From positions 1,174,109 to 1,238,108 of the forward strand of contig NZ_CP016768.2 in the NCBI RefSeq assembly GCF_002287885.2: a stretch of DNA of 64,000 nt, in the 5' to 3' direction. The notes below the pieces were generated by a model. It was not told the DNA's origin, searched no databases, and saw only the letters and a program-made list of their open reading frames with translations. Each line of letters starts with the position of its first letter. Position 1 is the stretch's first letter. The DNA comes from Candidatus Nanopelagicus limnes. Lineage in GTDB: Bacteria > Actinomycetota > Actinomycetes > Nanopelagicales > Nanopelagicaceae. Position numbers and translations under genes: made by a program. Shown here in pieces: positions 1 to 9,079 of the stretch.

Positions 1-214
1 CGATTAATTTTTGAGGTTTACCAGTTATTTGATCATTTATTACCATTGCAACCTGCGCGTAATTAACAGTTTTAGTTAGATCATCATTTAGTTTAGAAAG
101 TGTCAGTCTTAGCTCAACATCCACAATAAACTTTTGACCTCGCTTTTGTTCACTTTCTAAAACACCGTGAAATCCTTTTGCTTTTACGCCGACAATTCTT
201 ATTAGATCACTCAT
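1..214 (-). CDS. folB: Dihydroneopterin aldolase, 3' end cut by window edge
   Basis: Folate biosynthesis enzyme that cleaves dihydroneopterin to 6-hydroxymethyl-dihydropterin and glycolaldehyde. I translated about 71 residues from the ATG at 214-212; the product begins MSDLIRIVGVKAKGFHGVLE and continues with QKFIVDVELRL, the usual FolB N-terminus with its conserved G-x-H-G-V. The ATG overlaps the folP stop (ATGA), so it is translationally coupled as last seen gene of ftsH-folE-folP-folB. The C-terminal part lies outside the window; folK would be expected next. Family assignment is from sequence plus operon context. Confidence 0.9.
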   Translation of the reverse strand, partial: MSDLIRIVGVKAKGFHGVLESEQKRGQKFIVDVELRLTLSKLNDDLTKTVNYAQVAMVINDQITGKPQKLI

Positions 215-1008
215 TTTCGAAGCCTTTCCACAACAGAAATTGCATCTTGATGGGCTTTCACGGCATGAGTGCGCACACCCCAAACTTTAAGCCTTGCCAG
301 TTCAGTTGTTAAAGCAATGGTGGCCGCTTCTCGTTTGTCTGGTTCAGGTGCGTTCACTAATTCACCTAGAAATCTTTTGCGAGAGGCACCGATTAATAAC
401 GGGTAACCAAGTAGTTGGAATCTTTCAATATTTCTTAGTATCTCCCAGTTATGTTCACTCTCTTTGGCAAAGCCGATTCCTGGATCCAAGATGATTTGTT
501 CTGGATCAATTCCTGCTTTCAATAACTGTGAAACTCGCTCATCTAATTCATCTTTTACTTCTTTGACAACATCTTTATACACGGCTTGTTTCTGCATTTC
601 CTTTGAATGTCCCCGCCAATGCATTGCTATGTATTGAACCTTTGGATTTTGCGCAATTACTGAAGCCATCTTCTCATCAGCTAACCCACCACTAACATCA
701 TTTATATAGCTAGCACCAGCAGCAATTGCCTGTTTTGCTACTTCAGATCGCATAGTGTCAACACTTATTACTGCGCCATCTTTTACCAACTCAGTAACCA
801 CTGGGATAACTCTTTCTAGTTCATCTGCTTCACTAACTCGATCAACCCCTGGCTTAGTAGATTCACCACCAACATCGATAATGTCGGCACCTTCTGCAAT
901 CAATCTTCGACCTTGCGTAATTGCATCTTCTTTAGATAGATATTTCCCACCATCAGCAAATGAGTCTGGTGTTATGTTTAAGATTCCCATTACTAAGGTG
1001 CGAGACAT
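211..1008 (-). CDS. folP: Dihydropteroate synthase
   Basis: Condenses 6-hydroxymethyl-dihydropterin pyrophosphate with p-aminobenzoate to dihydropteroate; the sulfonamide target. The 265-residue TIM-barrel protein has the N-terminal signature MGILNITPDSFADGG (residues 7-21), the second conserved block DIIDVGGESTKPG (about 42-54), and the C-terminal LIGASRKRF loop that binds the phosphate. Length is normal for the family. It starts 5 bases after the folE stop and its own stop overlaps the folB start, so it belongs to the folate operon. Function is secure. Confidence 0.97.
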   Translation of the reverse strand: MSRTLVMGILNITPDSFADGGKYLSKEDAITQGRRLIAEGADIIDVGGESTKPGVDRVSEADELERVIPVVTELVKDGAVISVDTMRSEVAKQAIAAGASYINDVSGGLADEKMASVIAQNPKVQYIAMHWRGHSKEMQKQAVYKDVVKEVKDELDERVSQLLKAGIDPEQIILDPGIGFAKESEHNWEILRNIERFQLLGYPLLIGASRKRFLGELVNAPEPDKREAATIALTTELARLKVWGVRTHAVKAHQDAISVVERLRK

Positions 1009-1013
1009 TATTA

Positions 1014-1634
1014 CTACCTGCTTTGATTGATAAGTGAGATTGCTTCAGCCCTAGTTGCAGGATTTAACAGCTGACCACGAACAGCACTTGTTGTAGTTCG
1101 AGCTTGTGATTTTTTAACTCCTCGCATTGACATACATAGGTGTTCGCAATCAATAATTACTATGACTCCACCTGGTTGCAGGATTTCAACTAAAGCATCA
1201 GCAATTTGAGAAGTTAGTCGCTCTTGCACCTGCGGGCGCCTGGCATATAAATCAACAACGCGGGCTAATTTTGAAATTCCAGTTATCCGACCACTTTCAC
1301 CTGGAATGTAACCAATATGTGCCACGCCATGGAATGGAGTTAAGTGATGTTCGCAGTGAGAGAAAACTTCAATCTCTCTAACAATTACTAGTTCTTTATG
1401 GCCGATATCAAATGTTGTAGTCAATACATCCTCAGGTTTTTGCCAAAGACCAGCAAAATTTTCAGCTAACGCTTTTGCAACTCGCTTTGGAGTGTCCTGT
1501 AAACCTTCGCGATCTGGATCCTCTCCTAAAGCGTGTAATAACTCGGTTATCGCTTTTTCAGCTCTTGCTTGATCAAACTCCTTCTTGGCACCACCATCAT
1601 GTGGCCCCATGGATACGGAGTTGATCTCACTCAT
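1014..1634 (-). CDS. folE: GTP cyclohydrolase I
   Basis: First enzyme of folate synthesis: GTP to 7,8-dihydroneopterin triphosphate in the cytoplasm. The 206-residue product carries the zinc-binding block [19 protein letters not shown], the [10 protein letters not shown] helix and the C-terminal [11 protein letters not shown] motif containing the third zinc cysteine. Length and motifs are those of the classical type IA homodecamer enzyme. The ATG at 1634 lies inside the 3' end of ftsH (8-base overlap), so it is translated with ftsH; folP follows closely. Confidence 0.97.
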   Translation of the reverse strand: MSEINSVSMGPHDGGAKKEFDQARAEKAITELLHALGEDPDREGLQDTPKRVAKALAENFAGLWQKPEDVLTTTFDIGHKELVIVREIEVFSHCEHHLTPFHGVAHIGYIPGESGRITGISKLARVVDLYARRPQVQERLTSQIADALVEILQPGGVIVIIDCEHLCMSMRGVKKSQARTTTSAVRGQLLNPATRAEAISLINQSR

Positions 1635-3696
1635 TTACATCCTTAGTTAAATCTTTTTCACTTTTCTTAGCCGCAGTTTTCTTAACTGGTTTATCCTCTT
1701 CAATCACCTTAATTTTTGCAGGCTTTAGCGCAACCGGTGGTTGGTTTGAAGGTGTGCGATTTTGAGAACCAGTCCATGGCGCTCTTGGTTTAACTTTCTT
1801 AACCTTCTTAAATACAGCGGCAATCTCTTCCTTGTTTAAGGTTTCATTTTCTAGTAACTCTTCAACTAAACGATCAAGAGTTTCACGATTTGCTACCAAA
1901 ATATCAAACGCCTCTTGGTGGGCATTCTCAATCATCTCTCTGATCTCACCGTCAACAATTGCTGCAACATTTTCTGAGTAATCACGTTGATGGCCATAAT
2001 CTCGACCTAAGAACGGTTGTGAATCTGAGATACCAAGCTTTATTGCTCCTAACCGCTGAGTCATTCCGTATTGGGTAACCATCGCTCTGGCTAAATTTGT
2101 TGCCTTTTCAATATCATTTGATGCACCAGTTGTTGGATCATGAAAAATTAATTCTTCGGCTGCTCTACCACCCATTGTGTATGCAAGTTGATCAAGCATT
2201 TGATTTCTAGTAACTGCGTAGCGATCTTCATCAGGTAAAACCATTGTGTAACCAAGCGCCCTACCTCTTGGCATGATCGTTACTTTATGAACAGGATCTG
2301 TATGTGGCAGTGCGTGAGCAACGAGTGCGTGTCCACCTTCATGATAAGCAGTAATTCTTCGCTCTTCTTCTGTCATTAATCTAGAAACTTTTTGTGGGCC
2401 AGCCATTACTCGATCAATCGCTTCATCAATATCGCTGTTTCTAATTGCCTTGCGCTCTTGACGTGCTGCAAGCAATGCTGCTTCATTTAAAACATTTGCT
2501 AAATCTGCGCCGGTAAATCCAGGTGTTCGCTTTGCATAAGAGCTCAAATCAACATCTTTTGCAACTGGTTTATTCTTTGCATGCACTGCAAGAATTGCTG
2601 CTCTTCCCTTTAGGTCTGGGCGATCAACTGAAATCTGTCGATCAAATCTTCCTGGACGTAAAAGTGCTGGATCTAAAACATCTGGTCTATTTGTAGCGGC
2701 AATTAAAATAACCTGACCATTAGCTTCAAAGCCATCCATCTCAACTAGCAGCTGATTTAAAGTTTGCTCGCGCTCATCATTTCCGCCGCCAAGACCTGCA
2801 CCGCGCTGACGTCCAACTGCATCAATTTCATCAACAAAAACTATTGCAGGTGCATTTTGTTTTGCTTGCGCAAATAAATCACGGACACGAGATGCACCAA
2901 CACCAACAAACATTTCAACAAACTCAGAGCCTGAGATTGAATAGAAAGGAACTTTTGCTTCACCAGCAACTGCCCTGGCAAGTAATGTTTTTCCAGTTCC
3001 TGGCGGGCCATAGAGTAAAACACCCTTAGGAATCTTGGCGCCAATTGCCTTGTATTTTTCCGGGCTAGCTAGAAAATCCTTTATCTCACGTAACTCAGCA
3101 ACTGCTTCATCAGCACCTGCCACATCAACGAATGTGTTGGTTGGCATCTCTTTATTTTGTAACTTAGCCCTTGATCTACCAAAGGATAAAACTCGACTGC
3201 CTTGTCCACCGCCCATAAACAAAAGAAGTAAAAAGATAATTAGCAAGATTGGCAAAATGCTTAAAATTAATGAAACAAATAGTGATTGCTTAGGAACTTT
3301 GATATCCCAGGTAGTTGAAGGGGGATTACTTGTTAAAAGTTCAACTATAAGCGCTTCCTGACCAGCGACATAGGAGGCTTCAATTTTTGCAGCTCCATCT
3401 ACAAATTCACCCTCTTTTAAAACTACTTGAACTTTTTGCTCTCGATCAATTACTAAAGCTGACTTAACATTATTTAATGAAATCTCATTTAAAATTACAG
3501 AAGTTTCAACCTTCTTAAACTCTTCACCAGTTGCTGAAATTTGACCAAAAATACTTACGGCAATCAATGCAGCGATAATCCAGAACAGTGGTCCGCGCAA
3601 AATCTTTCGGGCAGCGGCAGGTGAAGTTTTGTTTGGTTTCTTAGTGTTTTTAATTCCCTTAAATTTTGGGAACTTGAAACTCTTTTTTTGCGACAC
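1627..3696 (-). CDS. ftsH: ATP-dependent zinc metalloprotease FtsH
   Basis: Membrane-anchored AAA+ protease that degrades misfolded membrane proteins and regulatory proteins. The 689-residue protein has two membrane segments (about 37-52 and 139-161) around a periplasmic-type domain, Walker A GPPGTGKT (230-237), Walker B VFVDEIDA, the SRH arginine finger region LLRPGRFDR, and the zinc site HEGGH (about residue 455). The C-terminus after residue 630 is lysine- and proline-rich and probably disordered. The start is GTG at 3696; no strong Shine-Dalgarno is visible, so a shorter N-terminus is possible. The ftsH-folE-folP-folB order matches mycobacteria. Confidence 0.97.
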   Translation of the reverse strand: MSQKKSFKFPKFKGIKNTKKPNKTSPAAARKILRGPLFWIIAALIAVSIFGQISATGEEFKKVETSVILNEISLNNVKSALVIDREQKVQVVLKEGEFVDGAAKIEASYVAGQEALIVELLTSNPPSTTWDIKVPKQSLFVSLILSILPILLIIFLLLLFMGGGQGSRVLSFGRSRAKLQNKEMPTNTFVDVAGADEAVAELREIKDFLASPEKYKAIGAKIPKGVLLYGPPGTGKTLLARAVAGEAKVPFYSISGSEFVEMFVGVGASRVRDLFAQAKQNAPAIVFVDEIDAVGRQRGAGLGGGNDEREQTLNQLLVEMDGFEANGQVILIAATNRPDVLDPALLRPGRFDRQISVDRPDLKGRAAILAVHAKNKPVAKDVDLSSYAKRTPGFTGADLANVLNEAALLAARQERKAIRNSDIDEAIDRVMAGPQKVSRLMTEEERRITAYHEGGHALVAHALPHTDPVHKVTIMPRGRALGYTMVLPDEDRYAVTRNQMLDQLAYTMGGRAAEELIFHDPTTGASNDIEKATNLARAMVTQYGMTQRLGAIKLGISDSQPFLGRDYGHQRDYSENVAAIVDGEIREMIENAHQEAFDILVANRETLDRLVEELLENETLNKEEIAAVFKKVKKVKPRAPWTGSQNRTPSNQPPVALKPAKIKVIEEDKPVKKTAAKKSEKDLTKDVNE

Positions 3697-3734
3697 CAGT
3701 TACATCACTTTCTTAAGACTGTTTTGATAGGGGC

Positions 3735-4286
3735 TTAAGAATAAAGGTGTTTGGCAAGAACACCAATAAACGGCAAATTACGGTACTTCTGGTTGAAATC
3801 TAAGCCGTAGCCGACCACAAACTCACTTGGAATATCAAAGCCAACATACTTTGCCTCAACCTTTACAGTGGCAGCATCTGGTTTTCTAAGTACCGTTAAA
3901 ACTGAAACAGATTTTGCACCACGAGATAGTAAATTCTCAGTCAGCCATGAAAGTGTTAATCCAGTATCTAAAATGTCTTCAACAATTAAAACTTCTCTTC
4001 CTAAAATATCACTATCTAAATCTTTCAAAATTCTAACTACACCACTTGATTTTGTTCCAGCTCCATAGGATGAAACTGCCATCCAATCCATATCAACATG
4101 GCGTTGTAAGTGTCTAGAAAAATCAGCCATTGCCATAATGGCGCCCTTTAGAACTCCAACTAAAATTAAGTCTCGGCCTTCATAATCTTTGTTAACTTGA
4201 GCAGCTAACTCTTTTAATCTATTTTGAATCTGTTCTTCACTTACGACAACTCGCTCTATGTCATTTCCAAGTGCTGAAAGATCCAC
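3735..4286 (-). CDS. hpt: Hypoxanthine phosphoribosyltransferase
   Basis: Purine salvage: converts hypoxanthine or guanine plus PRPP to IMP or GMP. The 183-residue product contains the PRPP-binding motif VLIVEDILDTGLTL and the N-terminal LVGVLKGA loop. A longer in-frame reading exists upstream to 4382, but I choose GTG at 4286 because AAGGAG (minus strand, 4291-4296) sits 4 bases before it, the protein then starts at the normal place for the family, and the tilS stop is just upstream. It lies between tilS and ftsH, the same grouping as in mycobacteria and Streptomyces. Confidence 0.95.
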   Translation of the reverse strand: MDLSALGNDIERVVVSEEQIQNRLKELAAQVNKDYEGRDLILVGVLKGAIMAMADFSRHLQRHVDMDWMAVSSYGAGTKSSGVVRILKDLDSDILGREVLIVEDILDTGLTLSWLTENLLSRGAKSVSVLTVLRKPDAATVKVEAKYVGFDIPSEFVVGYGLDFNQKYRNLPFIGVLAKHLYS

Positions 4287-4294
4287 GGTGCTCC

Positions 4295-5257
4295 TTATTG
4301 ATTGGTTGAGAGGACAATTCTGCCTGAATTTCGCAAAAGCTTCACATTCCCAGGGAGTGATACCTCTTTTTGACCATGCCACTGTGAGATTAAGGCTTCA
4401 GCAGCTGAAATATGTTCAGCAGTTAATGTTCCAGTCGGGGCTCCAGCTTTATAGATTGCAAGACGCAAAACTCGAGTACGGATTGCCTTTGGTAATCTCT
4501 CTAAATCATTCACATCAAGATTTGTTGGATCTACTTGATTAATAAATTCAAGTGCAAATCCATCTAGGGCGTCAGCATCATCTCTAAATAGATCAGCACT
4601 TCTCACTAAAGCTTCCGTAATTCCTGGTCCAAGATTTTCTTCAAGATTTGGTAGAACATTTCTTCTAACTCTAACTCTAGAAAACTTTGTATCTTGATTA
4701 TGTGGATCATTCCAAAATGTCATGCCAGCTTCAACACATGCTGCTTCAGTCATCTGTCTACTAATCTTTAAAAGTGGCCTGACATAAAGATTGTTTTCAA
4801 CTGCCATTCCAGCCAAAGATCTAGCCCCTGAACCACGAGCTAACCCAAGTAAAACACTTTCTGCCTGATCATTTAATGTGTGGGCAAGAAAGAAATACTT
4901 TGGTTGATAGCTATCAATAAATTGGTTAAAGACTTTATATCGAGCTCTTCTTGCAGATGCTTCTAATCCATCTGTTACAACAACTTGCGCAACGGCGCTC
5001 TCAACCTGCTGATAGCCAATTGACTTTAACTTGCTTATAACTTGTGAAGTTATCTGATCAGATCCTGCTTGTAATCCGTGATCAACCACAACTGGAATAA
5101 TCTTTTGTTCTCCGCGCTCTGCGAATAAAGCTAAGGCCAGCGCCATTGAATCTGCCCCACCAGAGCAACCAAACAAAATAGTTTGAGATGAAGAGGAAAG
5201 AAAAGGTTTGATCGCTTTTCTAATCTCCCAAAGATTTGGTGTGTTAGCGGAGTTCAT
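4295..5257 (-). CDS. tilS: tRNA(Ile) lysidine synthetase
   Basis: Modifies C34 of the CAU-anticodon isoleucine tRNA to lysidine with ATP and lysine, which changes its decoding from AUG to AUA. The 320-residue protein has the N-type ATP pyrophosphatase loop FGCSGGADSMALAL near residues 29-42 and the downstream FLAHTLNDQAESVLLGLARG motif. It has the short TilS form without the long C-terminal domain seen in E. coli, as is common in actinobacteria. ATG at 5257; the stop lies over the hpt ribosome-binding site, so translation of the two genes is probably linked. Confidence 0.95.
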   Translation of the reverse strand: MNSANTPNLWEIRKAIKPFLSSSSQTILFGCSGGADSMALALALFAERGEQKIIPVVVDHGLQAGSDQITSQVISKLKSIGYQQVESAVAQVVVTDGLEASARRARYKVFNQFIDSYQPKYFFLAHTLNDQAESVLLGLARGSGARSLAGMAVENNLYVRPLLKISRQMTEAACVEAGMTFWNDPHNQDTKFSRVRVRRNVLPNLEENLGPGITEALVRSADLFRDDADALDGFALEFINQVDPTNLDVNDLERLPKAIRTRVLRLAIYKAGAPTGTLTAEHISAAEALISQWHGQKEVSLPGNVKLLRNSGRIVLSTNQ

Positions 5258-5267
5258 ACCGCCAAGA

Positions 5268-6461
5268 TTAGACCCGACCCCCGTATGGCATTAAACCCTT
5301 GATGCTATAGATGCTGGAGTAGAGCAAATCTTTATCTTTATTGTGCGCTTCCCACATCATGCCATCCCCGGCATAGATAGATATATGGTGAATTGTGCTT
5401 ACCGTTCCCTTATATGAGTAGAAAACCAAATCTCCAGGCACCATCTCACTTATTGGCACCCGCTTGGTGGCAACCCAATAAAGTGATGAGTTAAGGCGAT
5501 CCCAATTTGGCCAACCAAGTCCAGCTGATTTATACGCGGCATAAACCAATCCTGAGCAGTCAAACGTGGTTGGGCCTTCACTTCCCCAAACATAATTCTT
5601 CTTTGCAAGTACTTGTTTCTTTGCAAACTCAACTGCAGCAAGTCGCATCGCCTCAGTTGATCTAGTACTACTTCTGCCAGTGAATCCAATATCTGGCCAA
5701 ATCTTTGATTGGTCAGGAGTAATTAATGCTCGACCTGCATTTGCCTCTTCCAGCAAAGCAATTTGGCGTTGTTGTTCAAGAGTTAATCTAGTTTTTTGTG
5801 CGACCGCTAATTCTTTAGCTAACTTGTCTTGAATTGCCTGTAATTTATCAACTTCTTCTTGTTGAATTGCTGCTGCTTCATCTGCTGCTTTCTTAGCTGA
5901 AGCAACTTTAATAGTTGCCTCTGCCTGAGCTTTTTTAGCTTTATCTGCTGCTTTTTGTGCAGCACTTGCTACAACCTCAGCAGATTTAAATCTATCTAAT
6001 GCGTTCGAATTATTCTCGCCCAGAGCATCAAGTGTGCTTAGTCGATCTGCTAAATCCTGCGGACCATCAGAACTTAGTAATGAATCTAAATCAGTAAAAC
6101 CACCACCCATTACATAAGCATTGACCGCTAACTTTCCAATAGTGCGTTTACCGGTTGAAACCGAAGCTTGCGCAGCTTGCAGATGCTTCATTGCAATATC
6201 TGCTTGCTTAGTCTTCATCTTAAGATCATTTTGGGCAGCAATATATATTTTTCGCTTAGCGGTGGCGATGGCAGTTAATTGGCTTAAGGTCTTTTTCGCT
6301 GTACTTAGTTTTTTAGCTGCAGCATCGGCGGCGGCTTTCTTCTCTGCTTCAATCTTCTTGGCTGCATCAATTTGTGCTTGAGTTGGCTTTGGAGTCGCAG
6401 CAATGGCAGCAGTTGGCAGTAAAGCCATGACAAGTGTGAGGGCAAGTAATTTCTTATTCAT
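5268..6461 (-). CDS. Secreted coiled-coil NlpC/P60 peptidoglycan endopeptidase
   Basis: Predicted secreted D,L-endopeptidase that cuts peptidoglycan stem peptides, resembling RipA- or PcsB-type hydrolases. A signal peptide occupies residues 1-21 (hydrophobic stretch then AIAA). Residues 30-235 are Ala/Lys/Gln-rich and predicted as long coiled coil. The NlpC/P60 domain lies at about 270-397, with catalytic Cys302 in FDCSGLVYAAY and the histidine in IHHISIY; a later His in WEAHNKD may complete the triad. Its ATG overlaps the stop of the ABC permease by one base (TAATG), and tilS follows 10 bases downstream. The coiled coil suggests control by a partner protein (inference). Confidence 0.9.
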   Translation of the reverse strand: MNKKLLALTLVMALLPTAAIAATPKPTQAQIDAAKKIEAEKKAAADAAAKKLSTAKKTLSQLTAIATAKRKIYIAAQNDLKMKTKQADIAMKHLQAAQASVSTGKRTIGKLAVNAYVMGGGFTDLDSLLSSDGPQDLADRLSTLDALGENNSNALDRFKSAEVVASAAQKAADKAKKAQAEATIKVASAKKAADEAAAIQQEEVDKLQAIQDKLAKELAVAQKTRLTLEQQRQIALLEEANAGRALITPDQSKIWPDIGFTGRSSTRSTEAMRLAAVEFAKKQVLAKKNYVWGSEGPTTFDCSGLVYAAYKSAGLGWPNWDRLNSSLYWVATKRVPISEMVPGDLVFYSYKGTVSTIHHISIYAGDGMMWEAHNKDKDLLYSSIYSIKGLMPYGGRV

Positions 6462-7252
6462 TAATTGGCCACATCTCGTTTTTTAAATAGGAAAGCAACA
6501 ATTGCAAGACCGGCAAGTAAAAATCCATATGAGGTAAATAAGGCATACTGGTATGAAATTCGATCATTGCCGCCAATTGCCACAATCGATAAAAGTTGGC
6601 CAGGGAAATACCGATCAATATTTGTTACAAAAGCAGATAACAAGCCCTCAATAATCAAGTTCCAAATAACTCCTATGGATATGGCAGATATTGGGGATCT
6701 AAATAGCAATCCTAAGATCATTCCGAAAATTCCATAACCAATGGTTGCGATTAATACATTTATAAATGTGCGAAGTAACGCTGCTCTGGCATCGGGGGTA
6801 GTCCATGCCCCAGTTGAAATATCTTTAACACCTGCAAATAAATATGAAAGAGAAACTGCCAGTACTGCCGACAATGTGACCATGGCAATTGCAAACAATT
6901 TCATTGAGCCTAATTTGCCAAGCAAGATCTTCATTCGAGATGGTTGGCGAACTAATAAGTTACGTAAAGTTCCGTATGTGTACTCCTGCGCTGTTTGAGC
7001 AGCAAAAATACATAGGGCCACAATGCCTAAAAGGCCTGCGGCATTACTAAAGCTAAGTGAAACACCGGTTGGTAGCGCTAATACATCTCGGCTAATTCGC
7101 ACTCCACGCTCGCCATTTCCTTCAGGAGAATCAACTAGTAAAAATAAAAGTGAGGTTACTAAGCCAGTTACAAATGTAACTGCGGCAATAGTTGATATTG
7201 AAAGTGAAGGTCGCTTTAGCTTAGTTAACTCTGCTCTAAACACATTCCACAT
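6461..7252 (-). CDS. ABC-2 type transporter permease
   Basis: Integral membrane subunit of an ABC exporter. The 263-residue protein shows about six hydrophobic segments: one near residues 19-40, then pairs around 70-90, 115-140, 160-185, 190-210 and 235-258. The N-terminal MWNVFRAELTKLKR is the usual amphipathic elbow helix of ABC-2 permeases, and QEYTYGTLRNLL is the family's conserved motif. It begins 2 bases after the ATPase stop and its stop overlaps the NlpC/P60 start, so the three genes form one translational unit. The substrate is unknown. Confidence 0.9.
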   Translation of the reverse strand: MWNVFRAELTKLKRPSLSISTIAAVTFVTGLVTSLLFLLVDSPEGNGERGVRISRDVLALPTGVSLSFSNAAGLLGIVALCIFAAQTAQEYTYGTLRNLLVRQPSRMKILLGKLGSMKLFAIAMVTLSAVLAVSLSYLFAGVKDISTGAWTTPDARAALLRTFINVLIATIGYGIFGMILGLLFRSPISAISIGVIWNLIIEGLLSAFVTNIDRYFPGQLLSIVAIGGNDRISYQYALFTSYGFLLAGLAIVAFLFKKRDVAN

Positions 7253-7254
7253 AA

Positions 7255-8160
7255 TTACTCACCCGTCATTTCAAAAAAAGTATCTTCCAAAGATGCACGT
7301 ACTGGCGTCAAACTCTCTAGAGTAATTCCGGCTTCAAATGCTGCTTTATTTAATTTGGCAGAAAAATCAGATTCACCAGTCACATGAACGGACTCATCAA
7401 TAATCTTTGCGCTATGCCCGCCAGATTCGGCAATCTTTGCTAGTTTTTCTAAATCGCCTCTGTTCTCAGGCTTTGCCACAATCACTGGCTGCTGTTTTGC
7501 AAGTAACTCACTAGTTTTGCCAGAAAAAATCACCTTACCCAACCTAAGCATTACTAAGTGATCACTAATCATTTCAATCTCAGATAAAAGATGAGAGGAG
7601 ACGAAAACTGTTGTGCCATTATCAGCTAGTTTTCTAAGTAGCGCTCTGACCTCTTGTATGCCAGCTGGATCTAAACCATTTGTTGGTTCATCAAGAATTA
7701 GTAACTTGGGCTTAGGAAGGAGCGCGGCAGCAATTCCTAATCTTTGCTTCATGCCTAGTGAGTAAGTTTTATACTTTGAATTTCCTCGATCTCCTAAATC
7801 AACTAAATCTAATAATCCTTGAATCGTATTGGTATCAAAGCCACCCAACTTTGCTAGCACCGTTAAATTCTGCGCCCCAGTTAATGCAGGATAAAAAGCT
7901 GGTCCTTCAATCATCGCGCCAACATTTGGTAAGTATTTTTCAGGTTGCGTGATGGATTCACCTAATACATGACCACTTCCAGTTGTCGGTGAGATTAAAC
8001 CCAACAACATTCTGATTGTGGTTGTCTTACCTGATCCATTTGGACCTACAAAGCCACAAATACTTCCCATTGGGACTTCAAAATTTGCATGAGAGAGCGC
8101 CATACGTTCGCCATATTTTTTTGATAAATCGGCAACATCAAGTGCTAGAGGGGAGGACAT
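7255..8160 (-). CDS. ABC transporter ATP-binding protein
   Basis: ATPase subunit partnering the ABC-2 permease directly downstream. The 301-residue protein has Walker A GPNGSGKTTTIRMLL (about 38-52), signature YSLGMKQRLGIAAALL (about 133-148), Walker B LLILDEPTNGLDP and a switch histidine in FVSSHLL. The extra C-terminal domain (about 215-301) is typical of the DrrA/bacitracin-export-like group. Such pairs export drugs, lipids or peptides, or act in envelope signalling; nothing here fixes the substrate. Confidence 0.93.
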   Translation of the reverse strand: MSSPLALDVADLSKKYGERMALSHANFEVPMGSICGFVGPNGSGKTTTIRMLLGLISPTTGSGHVLGESITQPEKYLPNVGAMIEGPAFYPALTGAQNLTVLAKLGGFDTNTIQGLLDLVDLGDRGNSKYKTYSLGMKQRLGIAAALLPKPKLLILDEPTNGLDPAGIQEVRALLRKLADNGTTVFVSSHLLSEIEMISDHLVMLRLGKVIFSGKTSELLAKQQPVIVAKPENRGDLEKLAKIAESGGHSAKIIDESVHVTGESDFSAKLNKAAFEAGITLESLTPVRASLEDTFFEMTGE

Positions 8161-8192
8161 AAAGAAAATTATCCCATTAAAGGGTTGAAAAA

Positions 8193-9050
8193 CTACTTAA
8201 GCAATACACCGATTACTAATAAAAATGAGTAAATGCTGAGAAAAACTATCGATGCTTGGAATAACTTCCCAGCATTAACCTCACTTGGCTCTTTAGTTAA
8301 CTTAATCAATTGACGCTTCCAACCTGCAATTAGTAACAACGTTATTACAGAAAGCCAAATAGGTAGCTTCGCGCTCCAAATTACTAATAATGAGAAGGCC
8401 ACCATGGCTAGAGAGTGAAACCACATTTGATTAATTACAGATTTAATGGGGGCAACTACAGGCAGCATCGGAATACCCGCTGCTTTGTAATCATCCTTAT
8501 ACCTAACTGCAAGTGCCCAAAAATGTGGTGGGGTCCAAAAAAATATAAGTAAGAAAAATAACCATGAAGTATTAGTCAAGGAGTTAGTCACAGCAGCTTG
8601 GCCAATTAATACCGGCATGCAACCAGCAATTCCACCCCAAACAATATTTTGTGAAGTGTGTTTCTTAAGAGCAATTGTGTAGCCAAAAACATAAAAAGTT
8701 ATTGCTAAAAATGTTAACAATGTAGCCAGAGGCGTGGTGAAGATATAGAAAATTGCGAGCGAGATTAGTGAGATTAGCGTGGCAAAAACTAAACCGTTGT
8801 TTCTTGAAATCTCACCAGTCGCAATTGGTCGTTTAGCGGTTCTTTTCATTAACAAATCTGATTTGGCCTCAATAATCATGTTATATGCATTAGCCCCACC
8901 TGCTGCAAATGTTCCACCCAACAAACTCCAAAAAGTTATCGATAGATCTGGCACACCTTCACTTGCTAAAAACAATGCAGGAAGAGTGGTGACAAGTAGG
9001 AGTTCTACTACTCGCAATTTCATCAGCGAGATGTAATTTTTCATTTGCAC
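8193..9050 (-). CDS. ctaB: Protoheme IX farnesyltransferase (heme O synthase)
   Basis: UbiA-family membrane prenyltransferase adding a farnesyl group to heme B to make heme O for cytochrome oxidase. Around nine hydrophobic segments are visible. The first prenyl-diphosphate site reads NMIIEAKSDLLMKRTAKRP; the usual first Asp of N-x3-D-x3-D is Glu here, a conservative change. YKDDYKAAGIPMLPVV is the second family motif. In-frame TTG (9068), GTG (9050) and ATG (9044) are possible starts; I pick GTG at 9050 because AAGGG lies 8 bases upstream. The usual neighbours (ctaA, transketolase) are absent. Confidence 0.92.
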   Translation of the reverse strand: MQMKNYISLMKLRVVELLLVTTLPALFLASEGVPDLSITFWSLLGGTFAAGGANAYNMIIEAKSDLLMKRTAKRPIATGEISRNNGLVFATLISLISLAIFYIFTTPLATLLTFLAITFYVFGYTIALKKHTSQNIVWGGIAGCMPVLIGQAAVTNSLTNTSWLFFLLIFFWTPPHFWALAVRYKDDYKAAGIPMLPVVAPIKSVINQMWFHSLAMVAFSLLVIWSAKLPIWLSVITLLLIAGWKRQLIKLTKEPSEVNAGKLFQASIVFLSIYSFLLVIGVLLK

Positions 9051-9079
9051 TAACTCTACCCTTGCCAAGTAATCAGAAT

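Noticed and set aside
3697..3734. Riboswitch before the ftsH-folate genes
   Set aside because: Only 38 bases separate hpt and ftsH and no folate-riboswitch-like structure fits there.
4287..4382. Upstream extension of hpt by 32 codons
   Set aside because: It overlaps tilS and lacks family similarity, while GTG at 4286 has a good ribosome site at the normal position.
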